Made by a program: the position numbers and the translations under genes | Shown: in pieces, positions 1-5,877 of the stretch | How the letters are laid out: each line of letters opens with the position of its first letter | Numbering within the stretch: the first letter of the stretch is position 1 | Source: CAYSPU01 sp964432995 | GTDB lineage: Bacteria; Verrucomicrobiota; Verrucomicrobiia; Limisphaerales; JAHDYP01 | Direction: 5' to 3' | NCBI GenBank assembly: GCA_964432995.1 | Contig: CAYSPU010000246.1 | Coordinates: 1-8,679, forward strand | DNA length: 8,679 bases | The notes under the pieces: generated by a model | Seen by the model: the letters and a program-made list of their open reading frames with translations, nothing else | Databases searched by the model: none | What the model was told of the DNA's origin: nothing

Positions 1-36
1 CCGCGTCAGGCTTCCAACCCTTTTCTTTGAATTCCT

Positions 37-1491
37 ATGGGATGGCTGTGGAATACATTCATCGCTTCCGAGCTGAATCTGCCCAGGGCAACTTGGATCG
101 GCGCATTTCAACCGGCAGGAAGCGCCGAACCCACAGGCGGCTGGCAATGGGTTACGGGAGAGCCATGGACGTACACCTACTGGGTACCTGGGCGCGAGCC
201 CAACAATGGTGACGGGGGACCGGCTGAGGACTATGCGAACATTTACGGCTCCGAGAACAGCGAGCCGTTGGGCAGCTGGAACGATTACCAGGACTTGCCG
301 TTGACTGGGTATGTCGCGGAGTATGAGATGGTCGGCCAGAGCCCAGACATCACATCGCAGCCGCACAGCCTGACGACGAACGTCGGGCCAACAGTCAGCT
401 TCGCTGTTTCCGCCACCGGCGCGGATCCGTTGGGCTACCAGTGGCGGTTCAACGGAACGGCCTTGAACGACGGGGCCCGCTTCAGCGGGGCTGCCAGCTC
501 AAACCTGACGATTGAGGAGGTGCAAATAGCCGACGCAGGCTGCTACAGCGTCGTCGTGACGAACAGCTTCGGCGCCGTCACCAGCGTGGTAGCGACGCTG
601 GCTGTCACCGTGCCTGCCTTGGCGAGTGAGTTGGTGGGCTATTGGAGGCTCGACGGAGATGCTCGCGACGGCAGCGCCTACGGGAACCACGGGGTCGTTC
701 ACGGCGACCTCACTTATGTGGAGCACGACCCTTGGGGAAGGGCGGGGGAGTTCGTGCCGACGAACAGCTGCTACGTGGAGATTGCCAACCAGGCCCAGTA
801 CGACTTCACCAATTCGTTTGCTATTGCCTTCTGGTTCAGGCCCGTGGCCGAGTCCTCCGGCGGCCGGTACATGATTCAGAAAGTCTATCCAACGGTGGAC
901 TACGGCAGCACGTGGCACATCCTGCTTCAGGACTCACGCGACGTGTACTTCGCGCATGCCAGGAACGCGAGCGCTACCGACTACTTCGGCCCAGTAGCGC
1001 TGGTCACTGGAGCCTGGAACCATGTGGCCTTCTCATTCGATGGTCAGAGCAACGTGATCAGCAGCTACCTGAATGGGGTGCTGTCCACGAACCAGGTGCC
1101 GGCGAATCCAATGGTCCCTCTGGTGAATTCCCTGTCTCTTCTGCTCATGCATGATCGGCACATGGCGCACTATGATGCTACAGGATGGCTGGATGAAGTC
1201 GCCTTGTGGAGTCGGGACTTGTCGGCATTTGAAGTCCGGCGCTTGTCCCAAGGTGTGTCGCCGACGGAAGAGGCGCAGGGCAGGTTCATTTCCGTCCCCC
1301 CGCCCGTGGGTGGTGCGTGGCAGGTCGTGTTCGCGGGGGAGGTAGGCGCGACCTACACCATCCAGTCCTCCACAGACCTGATTAACTGGGTTGACTTAGC
1401 GACCCTCATCAGTTTCGACGGCACGGTGCCGTTCACCACTAGCGTACCGCCCTCGCTGGGCGGAGGATTCTACCGGGCGCTGCGCCGGTAG
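37..1491 (+). CDS. Extracellular multidomain protein: C-type lectin fragment, Ig-like, LamG-like, C-terminal beta domain; 5'-truncated
   Basis: Probably a secreted carbohydrate- or surface-binding protein of 484 codons as it stands. Residues 1-98 are the second half of a C-type lectin-like domain: WIGAFQ at 20-25, the sugar-binding type EPNN at 54-57, and WND at 81-83. Residues about 103-192 form an Ig-like domain (YQW at 134-136, DAGCYSVVVTNSFG near 166-179). Residues about 198-412 resemble a LamG/concanavalin-like jelly roll (GYWRLDGDARD, GAWNHVAFSFDG near 325, GWLDEVALWSR near 385). The last 65 residues hold TYTIQSSTDLINW and end FYRALRR, a tail common in secreted Verrucomicrobiota proteins. 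There is no signal peptide, and the first half of the lectin domain is missing. An in-frame TGA at 28-30 stops upstream extension, no Shine-Dalgarno sequence precedes the ATG, and the other two frames of bases 1-36 do not supply the missing part. The gene is therefore likely a 5'-truncated pseudogene or lies at a rearrangement or assembly junction. Domain calls are fairly sure; function in the cell is inferred. Confidence 0.75.
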   Translation: MGWLWNTFIASELNLPRATWIGAFQPAGSAEPTGGWQWVTGEPWTYTYWVPGREPNNGDGGPAEDYANIYGSENSEPLGSWNDYQDLPLTGYVAEYEMVGQSPDITSQPHSLTTNVGPTVSFAVSATGADPLGYQWRFNGTALNDGARFSGAASSNLTIEEVQIADAGCYSVVVTNSFGAVTSVVATLAVTVPALASELVGYWRLDGDARDGSAYGNHGVVHGDLTYVEHDPWGRAGEFVPTNSCYVEIANQAQYDFTNSFAIAFWFRPVAESSGGRYMIQKVYPTVDYGSTWHILLQDSRDVYFAHARNASATDYFGPVALVTGAWNHVAFSFDGQSNVISSYLNGVLSTNQVPANPMVPLVNSLSLLLMHDRHMAHYDATGWLDEVALWSRDLSAFEVRRLSQGVSPTEEAQGRFISVPPPVGGAWQVVFAGEVGATYTIQSSTDLINWVDLATLISFDGTVPFTTSVPPSLGGGFYRALRR

Positions 1492-1713
1492 ACGTCAGTT
1501 CCGTGAGCGGGGCAGTTCTCATCCCCGGGGAAGGGTAGGACGGTGCGACGGTGGGTCAGTAGGACGGTCCGGCCACGTGAGTGTGCGAACACACCTTATC
1601 GCCGGGGAGAACCTGCCAACCGTGAACCAGAACAGGCAGATTCCCCGGGGATCTGGATTGTGAGGCGGATGAGGGCTGGTACTTCGGCGGGTTGACTGGG
1701 AGGCGAAGAGGTT
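1492..1713. other. Non-coding interval with paired palindromes and a short direct repeat
   Basis: No convincing gene lies between the lectin/LamG gene and the orphan fragment. The interval holds two copies of the perfect palindrome TCCCCGGGGA (1522-1531 and 1642-1651), each preceded by GGCAG a few bases upstream, and a 9-bp direct repeat TAGGACGGT (1536-1544 and 1560-1568). An open frame on the minus strand over 1556-1756 has a low-complexity, repeat-like translation and overlaps the orphan fragment's stop in another frame, so I did not call it. No T-rich hairpin that would mark a rho-independent terminator is visible. Confidence 0.5.
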
Positions 1714-1950
1714 TCAGGCGGCCGATGCGACGAAGGCCTGGCGCGCCTGTTGCCACTCGAGCGGCGTCAGTTGGTCGACGTCTTGGGCGCGCTCGTCACA
1801 AACGTCGCTGGCGTCGGTGCGGACGTTCTTGATGGCCGCCTGCTGGTTGTCATACCGCCAGCCGAGTTCCGGTGTGCGCCGCCATTTCAGGATCGGGTTC
1901 TCGGCGGTGCGCGTTTCGGTAGACGGCGTGGATTGCGGCGGGTTGATCAG
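1714..1950 (-). pseudogene. Orphan C-terminal fragment of an unrecognised protein
   Basis: The minus strand carries 78 sense codons ending in TGA at 1714-1716. The translation looks like real protein: LKWRRTPELGWRYDNQQAA is followed by a charged stretch with RTDASDVCDERAQDVDQ and the ending LTPLEWQQARQAFVASAA. Third codon positions are strongly G/C rich, as expected for a gene in this genome. No ATG, GTG or TTG exists in this frame: it stays open back to a TGA at 2005-2007 inside the ATPase gene, and there only CTG codons occur. The start given (CTG at 1948-1950) is therefore just the edge where the frame leaves the ATPase gene, and the two overlap by four bases. I do not recognise the family. 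The likeliest reading is the 3' end of an older gene left when the ATPase gene arrived or a deletion occurred. A small gene with a CTG start, or a chance open frame, is also possible. Confidence 0.45.
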
Positions 1951-3098
1951 CTCACCGTGGCCAGCTCCTGCAGAAAGCCCGGCAGCGAGCAGACCCGCAC
2001 CTGCTCATGCACGGGGTAGTTTTCCGGGCCGGGATACACGATCCAGGCCCGCTCCAGCTTCAAATCCGCCAGCGCGATGTGGAGGGATTTCGTCATCACC
2101 GGCGCGTCGGAGCACTTGAACTCGACGCCGTAGCGCTTGCCGCCCAGCATCAGCAACAGGTCCAGTTCGGCCCCACTGTGCGTGCCCCAGAAGAACGCCT
2201 CCTCCGCTCCCACCACGCTCAACACCTGATCGAGTGCGAAACCCTCCCACGATGCTCCCAGCTTCGGATGGCCCAGCAGGGCGTCGTCGGTGCCGATGTC
2301 GAGCAAACGATGCAGCAGGCCGCTGTCGCGCACATAGACCTTGGGGGCTTTGTATTGACGTTTGCCCAGGTTCTCGAACCACGGCGGCAACTGCCGCAGC
2401 AGGAAGGTTCCGGCCAACACGTCGAGGTAGTGGCGCACGGTGGTCTCGGATACGCCAAACGCTCGCGCCAATTCCGCGCCGTTCCAAATCTGGGCATGGT
2501 AGTGCGCCACCATCATCCAGAAGCGCCGCAGCGTTTCAGACGGAATGCGCACCCCCAACTGCGGGATGTCGCGCGTCAGAAACGTGCGAATGAACGCCTG
2601 TCGCCAACGCCGGGAGGCCGGCTCGTTGGGGGCGAGGAACGAACGCGGCATCCCTCCGCGCAGCCATAATCGGCGCTGCTCCGCCACGCCCACGTCTCCG
2701 AGGGTGAAACCGCCCAGATCCACAAACCCCACCCGGCCCGCCAGCGATTCGGAGGCCCCCTTCGCCAGATCGGGTGAGGCGCTGCCCAGGATGAGAAACC
2801 GCGCTGGCGTCCCGGGGCGGTCGGCCAGCGGGCGCAGCGTGGTGAACAAGCTCGGCAGCTGCTGGATTTCATCAATGACCACCAGCCCGCGCAGCTCGCG
2901 CAACGTCAGCTCCGGCGTCCGCTCGAGTCGGGCGCGCCCGGGGGCTTCCTCCAGATCGAAGTAATGACTCTCGCGCTTGGCGGCCACCTGCTGCGCCAGG
3001 GTTGTCTTCCCGCACTGGCGCGGGCCCAGCAAGGCGCACACCGGGTTCTCCGCCAGAGCGGTTTCGAGGGCGGCCAAGGCGGCAGGGCGACGGATCAT
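1947..3098 (-). CDS. AAA+ ATPase with DUF4143 and PD-(D/E)XK-like C-terminus
   Basis: A 383-residue protein of the widespread AAA_14/DUF4143 ATPase family, whose cellular role is poorly known. The Walker A motif GPRQCGKT is at residues 25-32, Walker B VVIDEIQQ at 73-80, and a sensor-like LILGSAS at 102-108. Residues about 165-330 are the DUF4143 part. It contains a winged-helix-like stretch, GAELARAFGVSETTVRHYLD at 207-226, and a nuclease-like core with E285 in WEGFALDQ, D313 in ELDLLL, and E326/K328 in VEFKCS. That is the E-D-ExK pattern of PD-(D/E)XK folds and looks intact. The frame is open upstream to 3245, but the ATG at 3096-3098 (MIRRP) matches the usual family start, and the extra 49 codons would cross a strong hairpin. 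AAGGAG lies only two bases before this ATG and is mostly inside the hairpin arm. Length is normal for the family. The gene stands alone and may be a mobile accessory gene. Family is sure; function is not. Confidence 0.93.
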   Translation of the reverse strand: MIRRPAALAALETALAENPVCALLGPRQCGKTTLAQQVAAKRESHYFDLEEAPGRARLERTPELTLRELRGLVVIDEIQQLPSLFTTLRPLADRPGTPARFLILGSASPDLAKGASESLAGRVGFVDLGGFTLGDVGVAEQRRLWLRGGMPRSFLAPNEPASRRWRQAFIRTFLTRDIPQLGVRIPSETLRRFWMMVAHYHAQIWNGAELARAFGVSETTVRHYLDVLAGTFLLRQLPPWFENLGKRQYKAPKVYVRDSGLLHRLLDIGTDDALLGHPKLGASWEGFALDQVLSVVGAEEAFFWGTHSGAELDLLLMLGGKRYGVEFKCSDAPVMTKSLHIALADLKLERAWIVYPGPENYPVHEQVRVCSLPGFLQELATVS

Positions 3099-3101
3099 AG
3101 C

Positions 3102-3140
3102 TCCTTGCATTTCCGCACTCTCGGTGCGGAAATGCAAGGA
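3102..3140 (-). promoter_or_regulatory. 17-bp inverted repeat covering the ATPase ribosome binding site
   Basis: TCCTTGCATTTCCGCAC (3102-3118) and GTGCGGAAATGCAAGGA (3124-3140) are perfect reverse complements around a 5-base loop. In the leftward transcript the second arm ends in AAGGA, and GCT plus the ATPase start codon follow at once, so the ribosome binding site is base-paired when the hairpin forms. The same DNA could be an operator for a dimeric regulator. I recall translated forms of this palindrome (LHFRT..., EMQG) in front of other DUF4143 ATPases, but this is memory, not a search. A rho-independent terminator is unlikely because no T tract follows on either strand. Confidence 0.75.
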
Positions 3141-3359
3141 CGGATTACGCGTTGACGAGGGACGACCGAACCCGCAACGCCACTTGCGCGAGGATCCGGG
3201 GCGCTCCTCCGGGCTTCGCCCCGACGCGCCGCCGTGCTCGTGCATGCCCTTGCCCCATCAGAGCCTGCGGCTGATGCCGCGGCTGCAGCTTGGTCAGATT
3301 CCTGTCGATGATCAGTATGTGCCCCGGGGATGCCGGCTTGGTTCCATCCGCGGGGCGTC
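3141..3359. other. Intergenic region between the DUF1080 gene and the ATPase gene
   Basis: No gene is supported here. The stretch lies upstream of the ATPase hairpin and downstream of the DUF1080 stop. It contains weak GC-rich inverted repeats: CATCA/TGATG with an inner GCC/GGC stem at 3256-3276, and GGGC/GCCC around 3211-3221. Neither is followed by a T tract in the direction of transcription, so no terminator is called. The promoter of the ATPase gene should lie here, but no clear -35/-10 pair is visible. Confidence 0.5.
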
Positions 3360-4397
3360 CTACTTGGTCTTCTTGGCCTGCATGCCGCCTTCGCCGACGG
3401 AAAGGGTGAGTTTCTTTTCCTGATCCGTGAATTGGAATTCACACTGGACGTCGGTGGTCTTGGCGAAGAACCGGGTGGGGGACTCGGCGAAGAGGACGAA
3501 GCGCAGCCCGTTGAAGGTGGCGACGAGTTGACCGCCGTCGCGCTGCACCTCGACAGTGCGGTTGGGGGACATCTCGTAGGTGCCAGTGTATTGGTCGAGG
3601 GTGGCGTTGGGCAGGGTGAATTCCTTTTTGGTGGGGCGGCCAAGTTCGCGCACCCAGATGTTGCGGTAGCGGACGGGATTCCCGTGGTCCTGGAGGGAGA
3701 TGGGGAGTTTGTCCGAGTGGGCACGGTAGGGGGCACGTTCGAGCCAACCGGTGGGGCCGGTGAGTTCGACGTTGTTCTGGATCAGGACGCCGTTGTGGAA
3801 GGCGGTGATGCGGGCGGGGGAGGCGAGCTTGCCCTGGGCGTCGAAGCGGGGAGCGGTCCAGAGGATGTCGTAGCTCTGCCATTGGCCGGGGGGGCGGCTG
3901 GCGTTCACGAGCGGTGGGTATTGGCCGTAGACGGATCCGGCGGAGCCGTCGGCGTAGGTGGTGTTCTGGTAGGAATCGAGGACCTGGACTTCGTAGCGGT
4001 CGAGGCCGAAGAAGACGCCGCTGTTACCGCGGCCCTGGCCTTCGCCATCGGCGGGTGTGGGGGTGGCATACTCGACGTGGAGTTGGCAGTCGCCGAAGTT
4101 CTGCAGGGTGCGGACGTAGCCGCTGTCGGGGGCGCACTCCATGTACCCGTCTTTGACGATCCAGCGGGTGGGGCTTCCGTTCATGGCGACCCAGGCCGAC
4201 AGGTTCTTGCCGTCGAAGAGGACGACGGCGTCGGATGGGGCCTGGCCGGCTTTGTCCTGGGTGCTGGCGATGCCGGGGTCGACGACCGGCGGCAAGGGGC
4301 GGAGGCGGTCGTGGGCGAACCAGTTGGGGTCAGGCTGGGCGATGGCAACCAGCGTGGGGGCGAGAGAAACGAGGGTCAGGAGGTGGAGGGTTTTCAT
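3360..4397 (-). CDS. Secreted DUF1080 (3-keto-disaccharide hydrolase-like) protein with C-terminal beta domain
   Basis: A 345-residue exported protein. Residues 1-20 are a signal peptide (MKTLHLLTLVSLAPTLVAIA), with cleavage likely just before QPDPNW. The DUF1080 domain spans about 56-252: LFDGKNLSAW at 60-69, NSGVFF at 125-130, YEVQVLDSY at 135-143, GQWQSYDILW at 171-180 and ISLQDHGNPVRYRNIWVREL at 233-252. Members of this family are annotated as 3-keto-disaccharide hydrolases acting on oxidised glycosides, with a concanavalin-like jelly roll. Residues about 258-345 form a second beta-rich unit (LDQYTGTYEMSPNRTVEV) like the DUF3471 add-on of other secreted enzymes. The start at 4397 is chosen over the in-frame GTG at 4415 because it puts the signal peptide at the N-terminus; no Shine-Dalgarno sequence is seen for either. 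It lies 154 bases downstream of etfA on the same strand, but the gap holds a long inverted repeat. Family is secure; the substrate is unknown. Confidence 0.92.
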   Translation of the reverse strand: MKTLHLLTLVSLAPTLVAIAQPDPNWFAHDRLRPLPPVVDPGIASTQDKAGQAPSDAVVLFDGKNLSAWVAMNGSPTRWIVKDGYMECAPDSGYVRTLQNFGDCQLHVEYATPTPADGEGQGRGNSGVFFGLDRYEVQVLDSYQNTTYADGSAGSVYGQYPPLVNASRPPGQWQSYDILWTAPRFDAQGKLASPARITAFHNGVLIQNNVELTGPTGWLERAPYRAHSDKLPISLQDHGNPVRYRNIWVRELGRPTKKEFTLPNATLDQYTGTYEMSPNRTVEVQRDGGQLVATFNGLRFVLFAESPTRFFAKTTDVQCEFQFTDQEKKLTLSVGEGGMQAKKTK

Positions 4398-4409
4398 GAT
4401 TGGCTGATC

Positions 4410-4530
4410 AACCACGGATAAACACAGATAAACACGGATTGGGATTAGGCTTGTTGTTTGATGTGTGGCGCGAAAGACATGATTCTCGCAACCTCATTGT
4501 ATCCGTGTCCATCCGTGTTCATCCGTGGTT
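4410..4530. repeat. Inverted pair of ATCCGTG-type short tandem repeats
   Basis: The right arm at 4501-4530 is three about 10-base units of the type ATCCGTGTTC, ending ATCCGTGGTT. The left arm at 4410-4440 is the reverse complement of the same array. Over 31 positions 26 match, and four of the five differences are C/T changes that become G-U pairs in a leftward transcript. The arms enclose 59 bases of unrelated sequence. I recall this repeat type as widely dispersed between genes in Verrucomicrobiota and related genomes. It fills most of the gap between etfA and the DUF1080 gene and could act as a transcript-end or stability structure. Confidence 0.8.
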
Positions 4531-4551
4531 GGGTTATAGTTCTTTGGAGGA

Positions 4552-5580
4552 TCAAGTCAGGAGTTCGTTGACCTTGCGCATGACAGCGAAGGCGTCGGCG
4601 ATGTAGAGGACATCGGCCTTGCCGCGGGCCCAGCCACAATTGGGGTCGAGGTTGACGGCGCGGCGTTCGTGGATGAAGCGCCAGCCGACGGTGTGCGGTT
4701 CTTCGCCATGGCAACAGGTGGCGAGGCCCTTGGGATGGCGTGGCGTGGCGCCGGTTTGGCCAATCTGGTTGAGGTGGCTGAGAAAAGAGAGCACGGCGAC
4801 GCCTTCACCGCCGAGGTCGACGAGCGATTTGCTGCTGCCGAGCGAGGCGCGGGTCTTCCGGAGGAAACCGAGGATCAACTGCTCGGCTTCGGGGACGTGG
4901 GTTTGGCCGTCGGCCTGTTTCTTGGTCCAGCCCGCGCCGGTTACGAAAAGGAGCTGTGCGTCGGGTCGGATGGTCTGGGCATCGGCGGGGGGCTCGCGTC
5001 GGCCGGCGACGGTGGTGCGTCGGGCGGCATCGGGAAGGGTAACCGTTACGGCGGTGACGGTGGCCGCGCCCGCAGGACCGGACCAAGCGGCGTGGGTGCC
5101 GGGATCGATGAGGATCATCCACGGGCGCTGGGTCCGGCGGACCACAGCCTCCATGCGCTGGCGGTAGTACCAGCGGGTGATGGCGACCGCCTGGCCGTCG
5201 ACGGCAAGCGAGGCCACATGCGTGTCCGTGCCGCCGCCAAGGCGGTGGGCGACGCCGGGCAGGACGCGGTTCCAGCGGGAGGTGGCGGGGGCGAGGATGA
5301 GGGTGGCTTGGGCCGTGCGGCCGACGGCTTCGGCAGCGGCGGCATCCGAGGCGTAGCGCGGCTGGGCGAAGTCGGGTCCGGCGACGCCGAAGAAGGCGTG
5401 AGCGCCGCAGTTGGCGATGTGGTTCGCGGCGGTCTGGGCTTCGTTCCCGACGATTCCGACGGAGAGTTTGCTGCCGGGAAGGGCGGCGGCGAGGTCGCGC
5501 GCGGCGGTGAGGGACTCGAGGGCCGGTCTGGCGAGTGTGCCATCGGCCTCGGTGTGGAGGAGAAGGAGGATAGTTTCCAT
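4552..5580 (-). CDS. etfA: Electron transfer flavoprotein alpha subunit, divergent
   Basis: The FAD-binding subunit of an electron transfer flavoprotein (cytoplasmic heterodimer with EtfB), 342 residues, close to normal length. Residues 1-200 follow the alpha N-terminal domain, with WNRVLPGVAHRLGGGTDTH at 103-121 corresponding to the usual 'GRDLAPRLAARLG' region. The C-terminal FAD domain has QIGQTG at 272-277 and VNLDP at 309-313. Against human ETF alpha (numbering from memory), T276, H296, N310 and D329 match the FAD contacts T266, H286, N300 and D318. In contrast SGAIQH is replaced by GEEPH, the GGRG loop by GAGW at 215-218, and the SR pair by SK at 250-251, and there are about eight extra residues before QIGQTG. 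The start at 5580 (METILLLL) is preferred because it begins directly at the first beta strand; the longer frame to 5652 runs into a repeat. No Shine-Dalgarno sequence is visible. It lies 297 bases downstream of etfB. The family is fairly sure; the electron donor and acceptor are unknown. Confidence 0.87.
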   Translation of the reverse strand: METILLLLHTEADGTLARPALESLTAARDLAAALPGSKLSVGIVGNEAQTAANHIANCGAHAFFGVAGPDFAQPRYASDAAAAEAVGRTAQATLILAPATSRWNRVLPGVAHRLGGGTDTHVASLAVDGQAVAITRWYYRQRMEAVVRRTQRPWMILIDPGTHAAWSGPAGAATVTAVTVTLPDAARRTTVAGRREPPADAQTIRPDAQLLFVTGAGWTKKQADGQTHVPEAEQLILGFLRKTRASLGSSKSLVDLGGEGVAVLSFLSHLNQIGQTGATPRHPKGLATCCHGEEPHTVGWRFIHERRAVNLDPNCGWARGKADVLYIADAFAVMRKVNELLT

Positions 5581-5643
5581 AGGGAGTATGCTACAGGGAT
5601 TTCCCTGAGAACGGGCTGTGGGCGTCGAAGGCTCGGACAGGGA

Positions 5644-5728
5644 AACGCTCAACGTTCAACGTCCAACGTTCAACGTTCAACCGGGCTGAAGTTGAATGTT
5701 GAGCGTTGAGCGTTGGGCGTTGAACGTT
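5644..5728. repeat. Long hairpin of AACGTTC-type short repeats between etfB and etfA
   Basis: A left arm at 5644-5681, made of CAACGTTCAACG-like units, faces a right arm at 5691-5728 made of the reverse-complement units (GTTGAGCGTTGAGC). The arms are 38 bases each, 31 positions match, all differences are transitions, and the loop is only 9 bases. Each arm is itself a short tandem array with a period near 7-8 bases. I recall this repeat type as common between genes in Verrucomicrobiota and related bacteria. It should form a strong stem in any transcript spanning etfB to etfA. Confidence 0.85.
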
Positions 5729-5746
5729 ACGGTTTCCGCGATAACC

Positions 5747-5830
5747 GGTAGGGCGCGGTGTCCCCACCGCGCCGCGACGGACTGGTTCGGCGACAGCATT
5801 CCACGGCGCCCTCGGAGAGGTCGCCCTACC
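5747..5830. repeat. Short inverted-repeat element bounded by GGTAGGGCG / CGCCCTACC
   Basis: The 9-base ends GGTAGGGCG (5747-5755) and CGCCCTACC (5822-5830) are perfect inverted repeats that bound an 84-base GC-rich unit. Inside, GGCGCGGTG (5752-5760) and CACCGCGCC (5765-5773) form a 9-bp stem with a 4-base loop. No coding capacity is evident. Size and defined ends suggest a small dispersed non-autonomous element, but no other copy lies in this window. Confidence 0.6.
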
Positions 5831-5877
5831 TGATGGTTCATGGAAGGTGGAAGCTGGCACACGCAATGTCGGGCGGT

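Noticed and set aside
1556..1756. A 66-codon minus-strand frame downstream of the orphan fragment
   Set aside because: It overlaps the better-supported orphan frame, lacks a ribosome binding site, and its translation resembles those commonly produced by intergenic repeats.
2007..2669. A 220-codon open frame on the plus strand opposite the ATPase
   Set aside because: Antisense of an intact AAA+/DUF4143 gene, with His/Gln/Arg-rich composition and no domain.
3099..3245. Longer N-terminus for the ATPase starting at 3245
   Set aside because: The extra 49 residues are low-complexity, translate through the palindrome, and do not match the usual family start; ATG 3098 fits the family.
3256..3276. 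Possible rho-independent terminator after the DUF1080 gene
   Set aside because: The stem is short and bulged and no T tract follows in the leftward direction.
3330..4421. A 363-codon open frame on the plus strand opposite the DUF1080 gene
   Set aside because: Its translation is Gly/Val/Ala-rich low complexity without domains, typical of the antisense of a high-GC gene. The minus frame has a signal peptide and clear DUF1080 motifs.
4669..5709. A 346-codon open frame on the plus strand opposite etfA
   Set aside because: Glycine-rich antisense product that ends in repeat-derived sequence; the minus frame matches ETF alpha.
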